Notes: a model not told the origin generated them from the sequence alone. A stretch of DNA of 64,000 bases from Rhizobium sp. Q54 (GCA_945860165.1 CAMAPL010000007.1:1-64000); one strand, 5' to 3'; counted from the first letter of the stretch, positions 39,465 to 49,365 are shown. Made by a program: numbers and translations.

Positions 39465-40256
39465 CTAAATCATGCTGGCCAGCAGATCGGGCCGGTCGGT
39501 GCAGATGCCGTCCAGGCCCACCAGGCGCTGCATGTCAGCCAGGCTATTGACGGTCCAAACCCCGACTTTCAGGCCCTTGGACCGTGCAAAAGCGACATTG
39601 CCGGGCGTGGCATCGGAAAAATCGGGAAACCAGCCCTGCCCGCCCGCATCCGCGATTGTCTCTATCGCCGACCGGGCATCGCCAAGCTTCTCAGTACTGA
39701 ACCAGCAGGGCGCGCCGCGCTGGCGGATGCGCGCCAGCGCCCGCCAGTCGAATCCGACAAAGACCACGCCGGACAGAAAATCAGCCGCCGCAACCACATC
39801 ACACGCGGCGTCCGCCAGCGCGACAGGATCGGCGCTGTCATCGCTGGTGTCGCATTTCAGTTCCACAAACAGGGTGAAAGGTCGCGGCGCGTCCTGCGCC
39901 AGCGCGATCACCTCTTCCAGCGTGGGAACCGGCGCGCCGTCTACCGCCTGCACCAGGGGATAATTACGGGCATAGACGCTGCCCGGTCTGGGCCGCCCGA
40001 CATCGAACTGCCGCAGCTCCGCCAAAGACAGGTCCTTGATGCGCGGGCCTGGCTCGGTCAGCCAGACACCGTCCTTGCGCGCCACATCCGCCATCAACCA
40101 GAAATCATGATGCACCACCACCATGCCATCGCGCGACAATTGCACATCCAGTTCGGCCCCATCATAGCCGCATGCGATAGCGTCGGCAAAAGCCGTCAGG
40201 GTGTTTTCCGGCCACAACGCAGCGCCGCCGCGATGGGCAATGTTGAGAGGTTTCAT
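39465..40256 (-). CDS. ugpQ: Glycerophosphodiester phosphodiesterase
   Basis: The enzyme splits glycerophosphodiesters to glycerol-3-phosphate and an alcohol. The 263-residue TIM barrel has the GDPD motifs IAHRGGAALWPENTLTAF, GAELDVQLSRDG and VVVHHD, with the conserved His, Glu and Asp. No signal peptide, so cytoplasmic. It overlaps the preceding TPR-methyltransferase gene by 4 bases. Confidence 0.9.
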   Translation of the reverse strand: MKPLNIAHRGGAALWPENTLTAFADAIACGYDGAELDVQLSRDGMVVVHHDFWLMADVARKDGVWLTEPGPRIKDLSLAELRQFDVGRPRPGSVYARNYPLVQAVDGAPVPTLEEVIALAQDAPRPFTLFVELKCDTSDDSADPVALADAACDVVAAADFLSGVVFVGFDWRALARIRQRGAPCWFSTEKLGDARSAIETIADAGGQGWFPDFSDATPGNVAFARSKGLKVGVWTVNSLADMQRLVGLDGICTDRPDLLASMI

Positions 40257-42397
40257 GCCGGTTTCTGCACCCAGAACTGATACATGCCGGAGAATGTATC
40301 GGGATTGTCGCTCTCGAACGCTTGCCAGTGATCCAGATTCGTCGCCCCCGGATCGCCGGAAAAGCGGCTCTGATAGGCGGCCAGCACATCGTCATCGACG
40401 GAAAATCCCAGCAACGTCAGATTATAGCCGCGCAGAAAATCACCGATGGCTGCAAGTGTGACCCGCTGTTCCTGAACATGGAACAGCAGATCGCGACAGG
40501 TGCTGGTGGTAAAAAAGTCCGTCGACGCCGCAAGAACGTCCCGCTGCTGGCTGGTCTCCAGCAGACGTTGGCGTTCGCGCCGGATATCATCGGCGGTTAT
40601 TCCCTGGCCCGGGATGCGCGGCAGCTCGCGCCGCGCCACGTCGCTGTAAAAGCCCAGCATCATCACCCCGCCCGGGCGCAATAGCGACAACAGCACACGC
40701 CAGCCGGCGAACGGATCGGCCAGATGATGCAGCACTCCGACAGCCTCGATAAGATCGAAGCGGCGGTCCAGAGCGCCAAGCTCCAGCAGATCGGCCTGGG
40801 CATATTCAATTCCCAGCCCCATCTCGCGGGATTTTCGCGCGGCATGGCCTAGACTGGCCAGGCTGAGATCGATCGCCAGCGTTCGCGCGCCCTGGAATTT
40901 TTGTGTGGTCTCTATGGCATTGCGGCCGGTGCCGCAGCCCGCCACCAGTATGTCGGCGCCCTCGCCTGCCCCGATCGGTTCCAGAGTGGAAAAAGGAAAC
41001 GTCTGCCGCAGATACAGTTGTAAATCCGCAGGCTCCGCCGTTCCGCACCTGACCCATCGCGGATAGGGATTGTTCTCATACTGGGCCTGGACCAGTCGGG
41101 AGCCGGCGTCATTGATCTGCGTCAATCGCGGGATGGCCGCGCGTAGCCGCTCCTCTTCTTCCGGCTCCCGGATTTGCTGCGTCAGAATGGACTCGATTTC
41201 GGAAGGCCATGAGCGTTTCAGCAACCGGCCGGGCGACGCAAGCGTGCGCAGAGGAAAATAGGCCGCCACCGCGACCAGCCAGTGGGGCGGGGTGGGCATA
41301 TCCGCATCCAGCGCGGCCACCAGCCGGTCGCGCAGTTGTCCCGCCCAGGCTGTTTCGTCGGCGCCGAAGACATATTCATTGATGAAACATTGCTGGGCCA
41401 GCGCACTGTAAAAATGCAACGCGTCTGCAAGCCTGCCGTCGGTCATGGTGTCTCGCAGAAAATCGCGCCGCGACGCGGTCAGCATCCTCTCCAGTTCCAT
41501 GTCCAGATTCGGCGTCAGGCGCAGCAACGCCATGAGCAAGGCATCGTTCGCCATGTCGGAAGTGTGTTTGACAAGATCGGCACAGACCCGCGCCAGATCG
41601 GCGGGGCGGTCCCAATTTTCCATCAGTGCGCGGAGCAATAACGGGCGCAATATTTCGGCGTCGCTTTCGAAACGAACATCTTTTGCGCAGGCGACGAAAA
41701 TTCTTTTGGTTTGCGCCGTTTCCTCGAGGGCCAGCGAGCGCATGGCCGCACCCAGCGCACCGCGCCGGTCGTCCTGCGCCAACAGCGCCAGAGCCAGGTT
41801 GTTCAGCACCTCCGGCTGGTTCGGATAGATCTCCAATGCCCGCCGGAGGCAGGCGATGGCCTCCACCGGTTTCCCGGCAGTCCTGAGGACAGCGCCCAGA
41901 TTGCCATGCGCGTTCGGGAAATCCGGCGCCAGAGCGATGGCCTTGCGGTAGCAATCCTCGGCCTGATCCAGCTCGCCCTGCTGCTCCAGCAACACGCCAA
42001 GATTGTTCTGGGTATCCGGCTGGTTCGGATCAAGCCGCAGAGCCGCGCGGCTGGCGACGACCGCCTCGTCCCGACTGCCCAGCGCCGCCAGCGCCAGTCC
42101 CAGATGCGCGTGATACGACGCGGCCACCGCATTCAGCGTAATGGCCTTGCGGATCAGTTCCACGGCAGAGGCCGGCTGTTCCGCCTGATAGGCGATGACA
42201 CCCAGCCGATGCAGGCTGTCGGCATGGCCGGGCTGGGCAGCCAGAACCTGTCGATAGGATTGTTCGGCGTCCCGCAGCCGTCCGGCATGGTGGAACTGAA
42301 CCGCGCGCGCAAAAATTTCCTGGACGCTCTCGGGGCGTTGGGTGTGCGTGGCGTTGCCCGCGCGGCGCTGCTTGCGGTTCACAAACAGTCCCCGCAC
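40253..42397 (-). CDS. TPR-repeat protein fused to a SAM-dependent methyltransferase
   Basis: The 714-residue protein has about five tetratricopeptide repeats at residues 20-210 (for example QPDTQNNLGVLLEQQGELDQ and FPNAHGNLGAVLRTAGKPVE), a helical middle at about 230-460, and a class I methyltransferase domain from about 475 with motif I DILVAGCGTGRNAIE, then IDLSLASLGHA, DLIEAVGVLHHLADP and LRPGGVMMLGFYS. TPRs suggest a protein substrate or scaffold. Similar architectures are known in proteobacteria with no agreed substrate. It starts 129 bases from the divergent MATE gene and overlaps ugpQ. Confidence 0.82.
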   Translation of the reverse strand: MRGLFVNRKQRRAGNATHTQRPESVQEIFARAVQFHHAGRLRDAEQSYRQVLAAQPGHADSLHRLGVIAYQAEQPASAVELIRKAITLNAVAASYHAHLGLALAALGSRDEAVVASRAALRLDPNQPDTQNNLGVLLEQQGELDQAEDCYRKAIALAPDFPNAHGNLGAVLRTAGKPVEAIACLRRALEIYPNQPEVLNNLALALLAQDDRRGALGAAMRSLALEETAQTKRIFVACAKDVRFESDAEILRPLLLRALMENWDRPADLARVCADLVKHTSDMANDALLMALLRLTPNLDMELERMLTASRRDFLRDTMTDGRLADALHFYSALAQQCFINEYVFGADETAWAGQLRDRLVAALDADMPTPPHWLVAVAAYFPLRTLASPGRLLKRSWPSEIESILTQQIREPEEEERLRAAIPRLTQINDAGSRLVQAQYENNPYPRWVRCGTAEPADLQLYLRQTFPFSTLEPIGAGEGADILVAGCGTGRNAIETTQKFQGARTLAIDLSLASLGHAARKSREMGLGIEYAQADLLELGALDRRFDLIEAVGVLHHLADPFAGWRVLLSLLRPGGVMMLGFYSDVARRELPRIPGQGITADDIRRERQRLLETSQQRDVLAASTDFFTTSTCRDLLFHVQEQRVTLAAIGDFLRGYNLTLLGFSVDDDVLAAYQSRFSGDPGATNLDHWQAFESDNPDTFSGMYQFWVQKPA

Positions 42398-42526
42398 CCC
42401 AGAAGAACGGACCTCATTGCACCATTCTTCCCTGTTTTTCCTGTCTTATATTAAGCGCAAAGGACGGGAAGTCCGCTATACCCTCCGGCCCATTCGCTCT
42501 TTTTCGCCCACAGGCTGCAACCTGAC

Positions 42527-43939
42527 ATGACGTCCCCGCCCGATCTGACCTCGCCCGGACCGCTGATCCCGGCTCATCGCCACCATGCCTGGCTGCTGGA
42601 GAGCCGTGAACTGCTGCGCCTCGCGGTACCGCTGGCGGCCACCCAGTTGGCGCAGATGACGATCCTGGCCACCGATACCATCATGCTTGGCCATTACAGC
42701 AAAGAAGCACTGGCGGCCGGCGCGCTGGGCAACACGGTCTATTTCCTGCTCTGGCTGCTGGGCTGCGGCATCCCCATGGCGGTGTCGCCGGTGATCGCGC
42801 ACATCCAGGGCCAGCACAGCAACAGCAAGGAAGGTCGCGACCGCCGCGGCGTGCGCACCGCCGTTCGCATGGGCCTGTGGTCGGTCGCCATCGTATCGCT
42901 GCCGCTGATGGGGCTGCTGTTCTTCACCCAGCCGATCCTGCTGTTTTTCCGCCAGCAGCCGGGATTGGCGGCGGACGCCGCCATCTTCGTGTCGGCGCTT
43001 GCCATCGGTCTGCCCTTCGCGTTGGGCTTTCAGGTGTTGCGCAGCTTTTCGACCGCGCTGTCGCATGCCTTGCCGCCCATGGTGGTGCTGATCCTGGCCA
43101 TTCTGTTCAACGCGTTGGCCGACTATGCGCTGATCTTTGGGCATTTCGGTTTTCCGCGCCTGGGTATACTGGGCGCAGGCATCGCCAGCGCCAGCTCGAA
43201 CATCTTTGCCTTTGCGATCATGCTGGCAATCGCGCTAGGCGTTCCGGCATTGAAGCGCTACCGCATCCTGCACCGGTTGACGCATCCCGACTGGAAGACT
43301 TTCGGCGAGCTGTTCCAGCTCGGCCTGCCCATCGGCATCACCATGGTGTTCGAGGTGGCGCTGTTCAACGGCGCCGCACTGGCCATGGGGATCTTCGGCC
43401 TGGCGCCCCTGGCGGCACACCAGATCGCCATCACCATTCCCTCCATCACCTTCATGGTGCCGTTGGGCATCGGGCTGGCGGCGACGGTGCGCGTCGGGCT
43501 GGCGGCGGGCGCAGGCGACCAGGCCGGTGCGCGCCGCGCGGGCTTCACCGCCATCGCCATGGCGGGCCTGTTCATGAGCGTCATGGCGCTGGTGTTGCTG
43601 CTGTGGCCACGCCAGATCGCAAACCTGTGGTTGCCCGATATTCCGGCCAACGCCGATGTACTGGCCCTGGCTGTGAGCTTCCTGTTCATCGCCGCCGCCT
43701 TCCAGCTGGTAGACGGCATCCAGGTGGCCGCCTCGTTGAGCCTGCGCGGATTGAAAGACGCTACCGGACCGATGTGGCTGGCGGGTGCGTCCTATTGGCT
43801 GGTGGGCGCGCCCACCAGCATGCTGCTGGGCTTCACCTTCGGCATGCAGGGCACTGGCATCTGGCTGGGACTGGCGTTCGGCCTGCTGGTGGCAGCCATC
43901 ACCTTGACGGCGCGATTCGCTTTGCTTTCGCGCCGTTGA
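42527..43939 (+). CDS. MATE-family multidrug/cation exporter
   Basis: The 470-residue protein has about 12 membrane segments in two homologous MatE halves. The first half begins LLRLAVPLAATQLAQMTILA and contains DTIMLGHYS. The second starts LFQLGLPIGITMVFEVALFN. These fit NorM-like sodium- or proton-coupled exporters of cationic compounds. Substrate unknown. Divergent from the TPR-methyltransferase; ends 68 bases before the convergent end of ubiB. Confidence 0.88.
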   Translation: MTSPPDLTSPGPLIPAHRHHAWLLESRELLRLAVPLAATQLAQMTILATDTIMLGHYSKEALAAGALGNTVYFLLWLLGCGIPMAVSPVIAHIQGQHSNSKEGRDRRGVRTAVRMGLWSVAIVSLPLMGLLFFTQPILLFFRQQPGLAADAAIFVSALAIGLPFALGFQVLRSFSTALSHALPPMVVLILAILFNALADYALIFGHFGFPRLGILGAGIASASSNIFAFAIMLAIALGVPALKRYRILHRLTHPDWKTFGELFQLGLPIGITMVFEVALFNGAALAMGIFGLAPLAAHQIAITIPSITFMVPLGIGLAATVRVGLAAGAGDQAGARRAGFTAIAMAGLFMSVMALVLLLWPRQIANLWLPDIPANADVLALAVSFLFIAAAFQLVDGIQVAASLSLRGLKDATGPMWLAGASYWLVGAPTSMLLGFTFGMQGTGIWLGLAFGLLVAAITLTARFALLSRR

Positions 43940-44007
43940 TTTTTGGTCACACGGATGACGGCATCGCTACGCTCGCCTGCCCGACGCTCCGGCGCTTTAT
44001 GATTCTG

Positions 44008-45510
44008 TCAAAAAAACCGCTGTAACGCGAACAATAGCGCCAGCGCGATCACTGTCAGCACTGCGATCAATGCGACGCGGGTCGGCCGGCTGCGCCGTTC
44101 CTGCTCCACGGCAATTCGGATGGCGGTATCGGGGTGCAGCCGCACGCCGCCTTCCGCCACCATCTGCGACAGTTCCTCGGCATTGCGCACCAGTTGCGGC
44201 AGATCCTGCGCCAGCTTGCCCAGCGCGCCGAAGGTTTCGCCGGCGCGGTTGAGCGCCGCTTCCGGTCCCATATTCACCGCAACCCATTTCTCCGCCACCG
44301 GGCGCGCCGCGTCCCAGATGTCGAAATCAGGATCGAGGCCGCGGCAGACGCCTTCCACCACCACCATGGTCTTTTGCAGCAGCATCAGTTGCGGCTGGCC
44401 CTGCATGTCAAAGCGCCGGGTGGTTTCGAACAATTGTCCCAGCAGCCGGGCAATGGAGACGTCGCGGGCACCACGCCCGAAAATGGGCTCGCCAATCGCC
44501 CGGAGCGCCTGGGCGAAGGTTTCGATGGCATGGGTGGTGGGGACGAAGCCGAACTCGTAGTGCAGCTCGGCCACGCACAGATAATCGCGCTGCAGGAATC
44601 CTGCCAGGGTGCCGGCCATGAAACGGCGCATGTCGGCATCGAGACGGCCCATGATGCCGAAATCCACCGCCGCCAGCCGGCCCTGCGTGTCGATGAAGAG
44701 GTTGCCGGGATGCATGTCGGCATGGAAAAAACCGTCCCGCAGCGCCTGGGTCAGGAAACTGCGCATCACCAGCACCGCCACCTGTTTGGGATCACGGCCC
44801 GCCGCGGCAATGGCGGCCATGTCGCGCACTGAAACGCCGTCGATCCATTCGCTGGTCAGTACCGATTCAGATGTGCGCGTCCAGTCGATGTGCGGCACAC
44901 GGAATTCCGCCTCGCCCCGCGTGCGCTCATAAAGCTCCGACGCCGCCGCCGCCTCCATGCGCAAATCCAGTTCCAGCGCCACGCTGTCCGCCAGGGTCGC
45001 CACCAGCGCGGTCAAGCGTAGCCGCCGCGCTTCCGCCGAACAGCTCTCGGCCATGCTGGCAAACAGCGCAAAGGCCCGCAGGTCGCGGGCGAAATCCTCG
45101 CGCACACGCGGGCGCAGGATTTTCACCGCCACGCGGACAGAAGGCTCGTCACTGGTCTGGGCCCGGTGCACCTGGGCGATGGAAGCTGCCGCCAGCGCCG
45201 CCCCAAAACTGGAAAACAGCGTCTCCACGGGCTTGCCAAAGGCGCGCACGATCTCCGCGCGGGCGGCAGAATCCGGAAATGGCGGCAGACGGTCCTGCAA
45301 ATTTTCCAGCGCCGTCGCGACTTCGGCGCCGACAATGTCAGGCCGGGTCGCCAGCATCTGGCCCAGCTTGATATAGGCCGGCCCCAGCCGTTCCAGCGCG
45401 GTGGAAAGCCGCGTGCCGGCGCCCGGCTTGCGGGCGCGGAACGCCAAAGCGGGTCCGGACAAAAGACGCGCGGCATGGACGAGACGCAGGAAGCTCGAAA
45501 CCGCGCCCAT
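44008..45510 (-). CDS. ubiB: Ubiquinone biosynthesis kinase-like protein UbiB
   Basis: UbiB is an atypical protein-kinase-like ATPase that supports ubiquinone synthesis at the membrane. The 500-residue protein has the KxGQ motif in YIKLGQMLATRPDIV, the conserved VAVKILRPRVREDF, the catalytic stretch FHADMHPGNLFI with AAVDFGIMGRL, and a C-terminal membrane helix (VALIAVLTVIALALLFALQ). Its ATG abuts the ubiE stop, so the two quinone genes are one transcription unit. Confidence 0.94.
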   Translation of the reverse strand: MGAVSSFLRLVHAARLLSGPALAFRARKPGAGTRLSTALERLGPAYIKLGQMLATRPDIVGAEVATALENLQDRLPPFPDSAARAEIVRAFGKPVETLFSSFGAALAAASIAQVHRAQTSDEPSVRVAVKILRPRVREDFARDLRAFALFASMAESCSAEARRLRLTALVATLADSVALELDLRMEAAAASELYERTRGEAEFRVPHIDWTRTSESVLTSEWIDGVSVRDMAAIAAAGRDPKQVAVLVMRSFLTQALRDGFFHADMHPGNLFIDTQGRLAAVDFGIMGRLDADMRRFMAGTLAGFLQRDYLCVAELHYEFGFVPTTHAIETFAQALRAIGEPIFGRGARDVSIARLLGQLFETTRRFDMQGQPQLMLLQKTMVVVEGVCRGLDPDFDIWDAARPVAEKWVAVNMGPEAALNRAGETFGALGKLAQDLPQLVRNAEELSQMVAEGGVRLHPDTAIRIAVEQERRSRPTRVALIAVLTVIALALLFALQRFF

Positions 45511-46263
45511 CTACAGCCGCCAGGCGGAATGCATGGCAGCAATGCCGCCCGACAAGTTTCTCACCTTCACCTGCGACAGCCCGGCATCGGCGATCATGCT
45601 GGCGAACTTCGCCTGGGGCGGAAAACGGCGGATACTTTCGGCCAGGTAGCGATAGGATTCTTCGTCTTGCGCCACCAGTCCGCCGATCTTGGGCATCAGC
45701 TTGAAGGAATAGGCGTCGTAAAGCGTGTCCAGCCCCCGCACTTCCACCTTGGAAAATTCCAGGCAGAGAAAACGCCCGCCCGGCCTCAGCACGCGCCGCA
45801 CTTCCGCCAGTGCCACATCAATATGCGTCACGTTGCGGATGCCGAACGCGATTGTATAGGAATCGAAAGAGGCATCGGGAAAGGGCAAGCTTTCGGCATT
45901 GCCACAAACCCATTCGATGGACGCTTCATTTTTTTCTTCGGCGCGGCGCACCCCTTCGCCCAACATGGCGGCATTGATGTCGCAGACCGTGATGGCAGCC
46001 TCGCCGCCCCGCGCACGCGCCAGCTCGGCGATGCGAAAGGCAACGTCCCCAGTGCCGCCTGCTACGTCCAGGCTTTTCCAGCCCGGTTGCGGGTTCAGCC
46101 ATTCCACCATCGCGTCCTTCCAGATTCGATGGACACCAAGGCTCATCAGGTCGTTCATCAGGTCGTAGCGCGCCGCCACCGACGAGAAGACCTCCTTGAC
46201 CAGAGCCTCTTTCTCGCCTTCCGGCACGTCGCGAAAACCAAAACTGACAGTTTTTTCAAACAT
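45511..46263 (-). CDS. ubiE: Demethylmenaquinone/2-polyprenyl-benzoquinol C-methyltransferase
   Basis: UbiE carries out the C-methylation in ubiquinone (and menaquinone) synthesis. The 250-residue protein shows [20 protein letters not shown], motif [20 protein letters not shown], and [20 protein letters not shown], the UbiE/COQ5 signature. ATG 46263 gives the usual start [10 protein letters not shown]; longer frames upstream only antisense mutM. Divergent from mutM with 68 bases between. Confidence 0.95.
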   Translation of the reverse strand: MFEKTVSFGFRDVPEGEKEALVKEVFSSVAARYDLMNDLMSLGVHRIWKDAMVEWLNPQPGWKSLDVAGGTGDVAFRIAELARARGGEAAITVCDINAAMLGEGVRRAEEKNEASIEWVCGNAESLPFPDASFDSYTIAFGIRNVTHIDVALAEVRRVLRPGGRFLCLEFSKVEVRGLDTLYDAYSFKLMPKIGGLVAQDEESYRYLAESIRRFPPQAKFASMIADAGLSQVKVRNLSGGIAAMHSAWRL

Positions 46264-46331
46264 ACCGGGAACATAGCCGCCGCCAAGCCTATAGGCTACA
46301 GCTGTGATCTGCGACCAATTAATAAGATCAC

Positions 46332-47249
46332 ATGCCAGAGTTACCCGAAGTCGAGACCGTGCGCCTGGGCCTGCTGCCCGCCATGGAAGGCCATGTCCTG
46401 ACCGACGTGCAGATGCGGCGGCCAGATCTGCGCATCCCCTTCCCCGCCAATTTCGTCGGCCGCACCAAGGGACGCAAAGTATTGACGCTGCGGCGGCGCG
46501 CCAAATATCTGCTGGCCGACCTCGACAGCGGCGAGACACTGGTGATCCATCTGGGCATGAGCGGGCGCATAAGCGTCTTTTCTTTGATCGCTCGCGCGGA
46601 CGCTCCTGCCCATGGCAAGCCGCGCAAGCTCGGTAACTATTTTTACGACCTCGCGCCAGTGAGCGCCGGATCGGGCAAGCATGACCATGTCGTGTTCGAG
46701 ACCGATGCGCCGGCCCGTATCGTCTTCAATGATCATCGCCGCTTCGGACTGATGGCACTGGTGGAGACCAGCCGGCTGGAGCAGGATAAATTGTTCAAGG
46801 ACATCGGCGTCGAGCCTCTGTCGAAGGAATTCAACGCCGCCTGTCTGGCCAAGGCCCTGGCCGGCAAGAAGACTCCCATCAAGTCGGCGCTGCTGGATCA
46901 GCGCCTGGTGGCGGGACTGGGCAATATCTATGTCTGCGAGGCGCTGTTTCGCAGCCATATCTCGCCCAAGAAGCTGGCAGGCTCCCTCACCGCCGCGCGA
47001 ATCGCGCCCCTGGTGACCGCCATCAAGACTGTGCTGAAGCAGGCCATCGCCGCGGGCGGCTCCACCTTGCGCGATCATGCCCAGGCGACCGGCGATCCCG
47101 GCAACTTCCAGCATTCCTTCCTGGCCTATGGCCGTGAAGGCATGGCCTGCAAGAATAGTGACAGTTCCAAAAAGAGATGTCCCGGGACGGTAAAGCGCAT
47201 TGTGCAGGCCGGGCGTTCGACGTTCTATTGCCCCAAGTGCCAAAGCTGA
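46332..47249 (+). CDS. mutM: Formamidopyrimidine-DNA glycosylase with an expanded zinc knuckle
   Basis: MutM removes 8-oxoguanine and FaPy and cuts the abasic strand. The 305-residue protein begins [20 protein letters not shown] (catalytic Pro2 and Glu3 after Met removal). It has [10 protein letters not shown], the lysine region [10 protein letters not shown], the H2TH core [16 protein letters not shown], and a C-terminal zinc finger. The finger's second pair is normal (STFYCPKCQ), but the first reads [11 protein letters not shown] with nine residues between the cysteines instead of the usual two to four. The inserted codons include a rare AGA. Zinc binding is probably kept, but the loop is unusual. 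Confidence 0.93.
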   Translation: MPELPEVETVRLGLLPAMEGHVLTDVQMRRPDLRIPFPANFVGRTKGRKVLTLRRRAKYLLADLDSGETLVIHLGMSGRISVFSLIARADAPAHGKPRKLGNYFYDLAPVSAGSGKHDHVVFETDAPARIVFNDHRRFGLMALVETSRLEQDKLFKDIGVEPLSKEFNAACLAKALAGKKTPIKSALLDQRLVAGLGNIYVCEALFRSHISPKKLAGSLTAARIAPLVTAIKTVLKQAIAAGGSTLRDHAQATGDPGNFQHSFLAYGREGMACKNSDSSKKRCPGTVKRIVQAGRSTFYCPKCQS

Positions 47250-47256
47250 GGACGCC

Positions 47257-48024
47257 ATGAATATCAAGACTGAAATCAACGGCGCCGCTGGCATCGCCAC
47301 CCTCAATCGGCCCGATGCGCTGAACGCCCTGAACACCGAATTGCTCAACGAACTGGCGGACGCGCTGGAAAGCTGGGATCAGGACGACAAGGTCCGCTGC
47401 ATGATCGTCACCGGCTCGGAGCGCGCCTTCGCGGCCGGCGCCGACATCAAGGAAATGCTGCCCAAGACCTATTCCCAGATGTACCGGGAAAATCTGTTCG
47501 GCGCTCAGTTCGACCGCATCGCCCGCATTCGCAAACCGGTGATCGCCGCGGTCGCCGGCCATGCCCTAGGCGGGGGCTGCGAACTGGCGCTGGTGTGCGA
47601 TTTCATCATCGCCGCCGACACCGCCAAGTTCGGCCAGCCGGAGATCACCCTGGGCATCATGCCCGGGCTGGGTGGCACCCAGCGCCTGACCCGCATTGTC
47701 GGTAAGTCCAAGGCGATGGACCTGTGCCTGACCGGTCGAATGATGGACGCGGCGGAAGCGGAAAGCTGCGGCCTGGCGGCAAGGGTGGTGCCCGCCGACC
47801 TGTTGCTGGACGAAGCCCTGAAAGCGGCCAAGAAAATCGCCGCACAATCCTCACCCGTCGCCCAGATGGTGAAGGAGGCGGTAAACCGCGCCCAGGAAAC
47901 CAGCCTGGCCGAAGGTCTGCATTTCGAGCGCCGCCTGTTCCACGCCATGTTCGCCACCGCCGACCAGAAGGAGGGCATGGCGGCCTTTGCCGAGAAGCGC
48001 AAACCCGCTTTCAACGACGAATAG
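47257..48024 (+). CDS. Enoyl-CoA hydratase
   Basis: The 255-residue crotonase-fold protein has the oxyanion-hole sequences [15 protein letters not shown] and [20 protein letters not shown], and the two catalytic glutamates in CELAL and [20 protein letters not shown], as in the short-chain hydratase of fatty-acid beta-oxidation. ATG 47257, 8 bases after mutM, is chosen; an upstream frame only overlaps mutM. The mutM-hydratase-rpsT-dnaA order recurs in alphaproteobacteria. Confidence 0.92.
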   Translation: MNIKTEINGAAGIATLNRPDALNALNTELLNELADALESWDQDDKVRCMIVTGSERAFAAGADIKEMLPKTYSQMYRENLFGAQFDRIARIRKPVIAAVAGHALGGGCELALVCDFIIAADTAKFGQPEITLGIMPGLGGTQRLTRIVGKSKAMDLCLTGRMMDAAEAESCGLAARVVPADLLLDEALKAAKKIAAQSSPVAQMVKEAVNRAQETSLAEGLHFERRLFHAMFATADQKEGMAAFAEKRKPAFNDE

Positions 48025-48044
48025 GGCCGCAAACCCGGTATTTC

Positions 48045-48072
48045 TTGACCCCGGGATCGTCCGGGGTTATAT
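48045..48072 (+). promoter_or_regulatory. Promoter upstream of rpsT
   Basis: TTGACC (48045-48050), a 16-base spacer and TTATAT (48067-48072) lie 37 bases before the rpsT ATG, a typical vegetative promoter for a ribosomal protein gene. Confidence 0.6.
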
Positions 48073-48108
48073 GCCCGCCTCTTTTACGGAAAAAAACAGG
48101 TCTCCCCC

Positions 48109-48375
48109 ATGCCGAATATCGCCTCCTCCAAGAAGCGCGTCCGCACCACCGCCAAGCGCACCGCCATCAATACGGCGCGCAGGACCCGCGTGCGCGGCTT
48201 TATCCGCAAGGTGGAAGAAGCCATCTCCTCGGGCGACCCCAAGGCCGCCCTGGCCGCTCTGAAGGCCGCCGAGCCGGAAATCATGCGCGGCGTGTCCAAA
48301 GGTATCCTGCACAAGAACACCGGCGCCCGGAAGGTTTCGCGCCTCACCAAGCGGGTCACCAAGCTGGCCAAGTAA
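48109..48375 (+). CDS. rpsT: 30S ribosomal protein S20
   Basis: The 88-residue protein starts [20 protein letters not shown] and has [18 protein letters not shown] and [20 protein letters not shown], the S20 core. It binds 16S rRNA early in 30S assembly. It has its own promoter and a strong terminator, so it is a single-gene unit next to dnaA. Confidence 0.97.
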   Translation: MPNIASSKKRVRTTAKRTAINTARRTRVRGFIRKVEEAISSGDPKAALAALKAAEPEIMRGVSKGILHKNTGARKVSRLTKRVTKLAK

Positions 48376-48413
48376 GAAGCCGCTGAAATTTTTGAGAATT
48401 ACAGAATAGGATC

Positions 48414-48441
48414 GGCCCGGAGCAATATCCGGGCCTTTTTT
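48414..48441 (+). terminator. Intrinsic terminator after rpsT
   Basis: GGCCCGGA, loop GCAATA, TCCGGGCC and six T residues form a textbook rho-independent terminator 38 bases after the rpsT stop. Confidence 0.93.
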
Positions 48442-48848
48442 ATTTGTCCGTGCACAGATGTTCATCGAAAAGCCACGTTTCGGCAGCGCAACACGGACGA
48501 TCTTCCACCTAAGTGACTGATTCAAAAAAGCTTGATCGATAAAGTGTATTTTCCGTATACGTCACAACTATTTAGCGATTTTAAAAAAAGTGAAAAAAAT
48601 CGAATCAGTTCGCTTATTCGTAGTTTGTCCCCTTGTTTGGGCACCGAAAGTGGGCGTATCTTAACCAACAGTTAGGGCGAGAGCTGGACATGCTGAAGAT
48701 AAAACCAAGTATATCTGAAGTATTGAATAATAATTCTCGGTATTTAAAACGCGCTTAGAAGTATAGCCGACCCTGATTTTCACAAAATATAACGTTTTCA
48801 TGCTGGGTGTAGACCCCGGCAATCCCCGAATTGTCTCAAGAGCTCGCC
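48442..48848. other. AT-rich gap upstream of the dnaA cluster
   Basis: About 400 bases without a gene, far richer in A and T than the rest of the window, especially 48500-48800. It holds two GANTC sites (48519-48523 and 48602-48606) and TTAA-N7-TTAG (48661-48675), close to the CtrA consensus. No perfect DnaA box (TTATNCACA) was seen; ATTTTCACA at 48775-48783 matches 7 of 9. This could be a cell-cycle-controlled promoter region or part of an origin. Confidence 0.5.
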
Positions 48849-49295
48849 ATGCCCCCTCCCTCTTCTCTCAACTATGCCGGTGACATCAGCGCCGCCGAGG
48901 CCTGGGACCGGCTGCAGAACGATCCCAAAGCCCAGCTGATCGATGTGCGCACCGTAGCGGAGTGGAATTTTGTCGGCGTACCCGATCTCGAAGAACTGGG
49001 CCGCCGGGTGCACTGCGTGGAATGGCATAGCTTTCCCACCGGCGCGCCCAATGCCGCCTTTACGGCGGAAGCGATGCAGGCCCTGGGCGCTGCGGGCGCC
49101 GGAAAATTGGACCCGGTGCTGCTCCTGTGCCGCTCCGGCGCGCGGTCGCGCACGGCGGCCATCGCGCTGACGGCAGCAGGCTTTGAGAAGTCCTTCAATA
49201 TCGCGGGCGGCTTTGAAGGCGATGTTGATGGCGAAGGCCATCGCGGAAACACAAGCGGCTGGAAGGCATCCGGCCTCCCCTGGCAGCAAGGATAG
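48849..49295 (+). CDS. Rhodanese-like domain protein
   Basis: The 148-residue single-domain protein has AQLIDVRTVAEWNFVGVPDL and the active-site loop LLLCRSGARSRTAA with the catalytic cysteine, then YNAGG-like FNIAGGFEGDVDGEGHRG. Such proteins move sulfane sulfur. The ATG at 48849 has AAGAG 6 bases upstream; a TTG at 48831 would add six residues. It sits alone between the AT-rich gap and dnaA. Its acceptor is unknown. Confidence 0.88.
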   Translation: MPPPSSLNYAGDISAAEAWDRLQNDPKAQLIDVRTVAEWNFVGVPDLEELGRRVHCVEWHSFPTGAPNAAFTAEAMQALGAAGAGKLDPVLLLCRSGARSRTAAIALTAAGFEKSFNIAGGFEGDVDGEGHRGNTSGWKASGLPWQQG

Positions 49296-49365
49296 AAAAC
49301 CAAAACGACCGGACACGAAAACGTGCCGGAGCAACAATAATAGCCGCTAAAACCGGCCATTAAAA

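Noticed and set aside
43940..44007. Fifth copy of the A-D palindromic family between the MATE gene and ubiB
   Set aside because: It shares only short GCGAGC/GTAGCGATG-like words with copy A and lacks the central hairpin and GTGAGG start.
48442..48848. Firm call of the chromosomal origin
   Set aside because: No perfect DnaA boxes were seen by eye, and in some alphaproteobacteria the origin is not next to dnaA.
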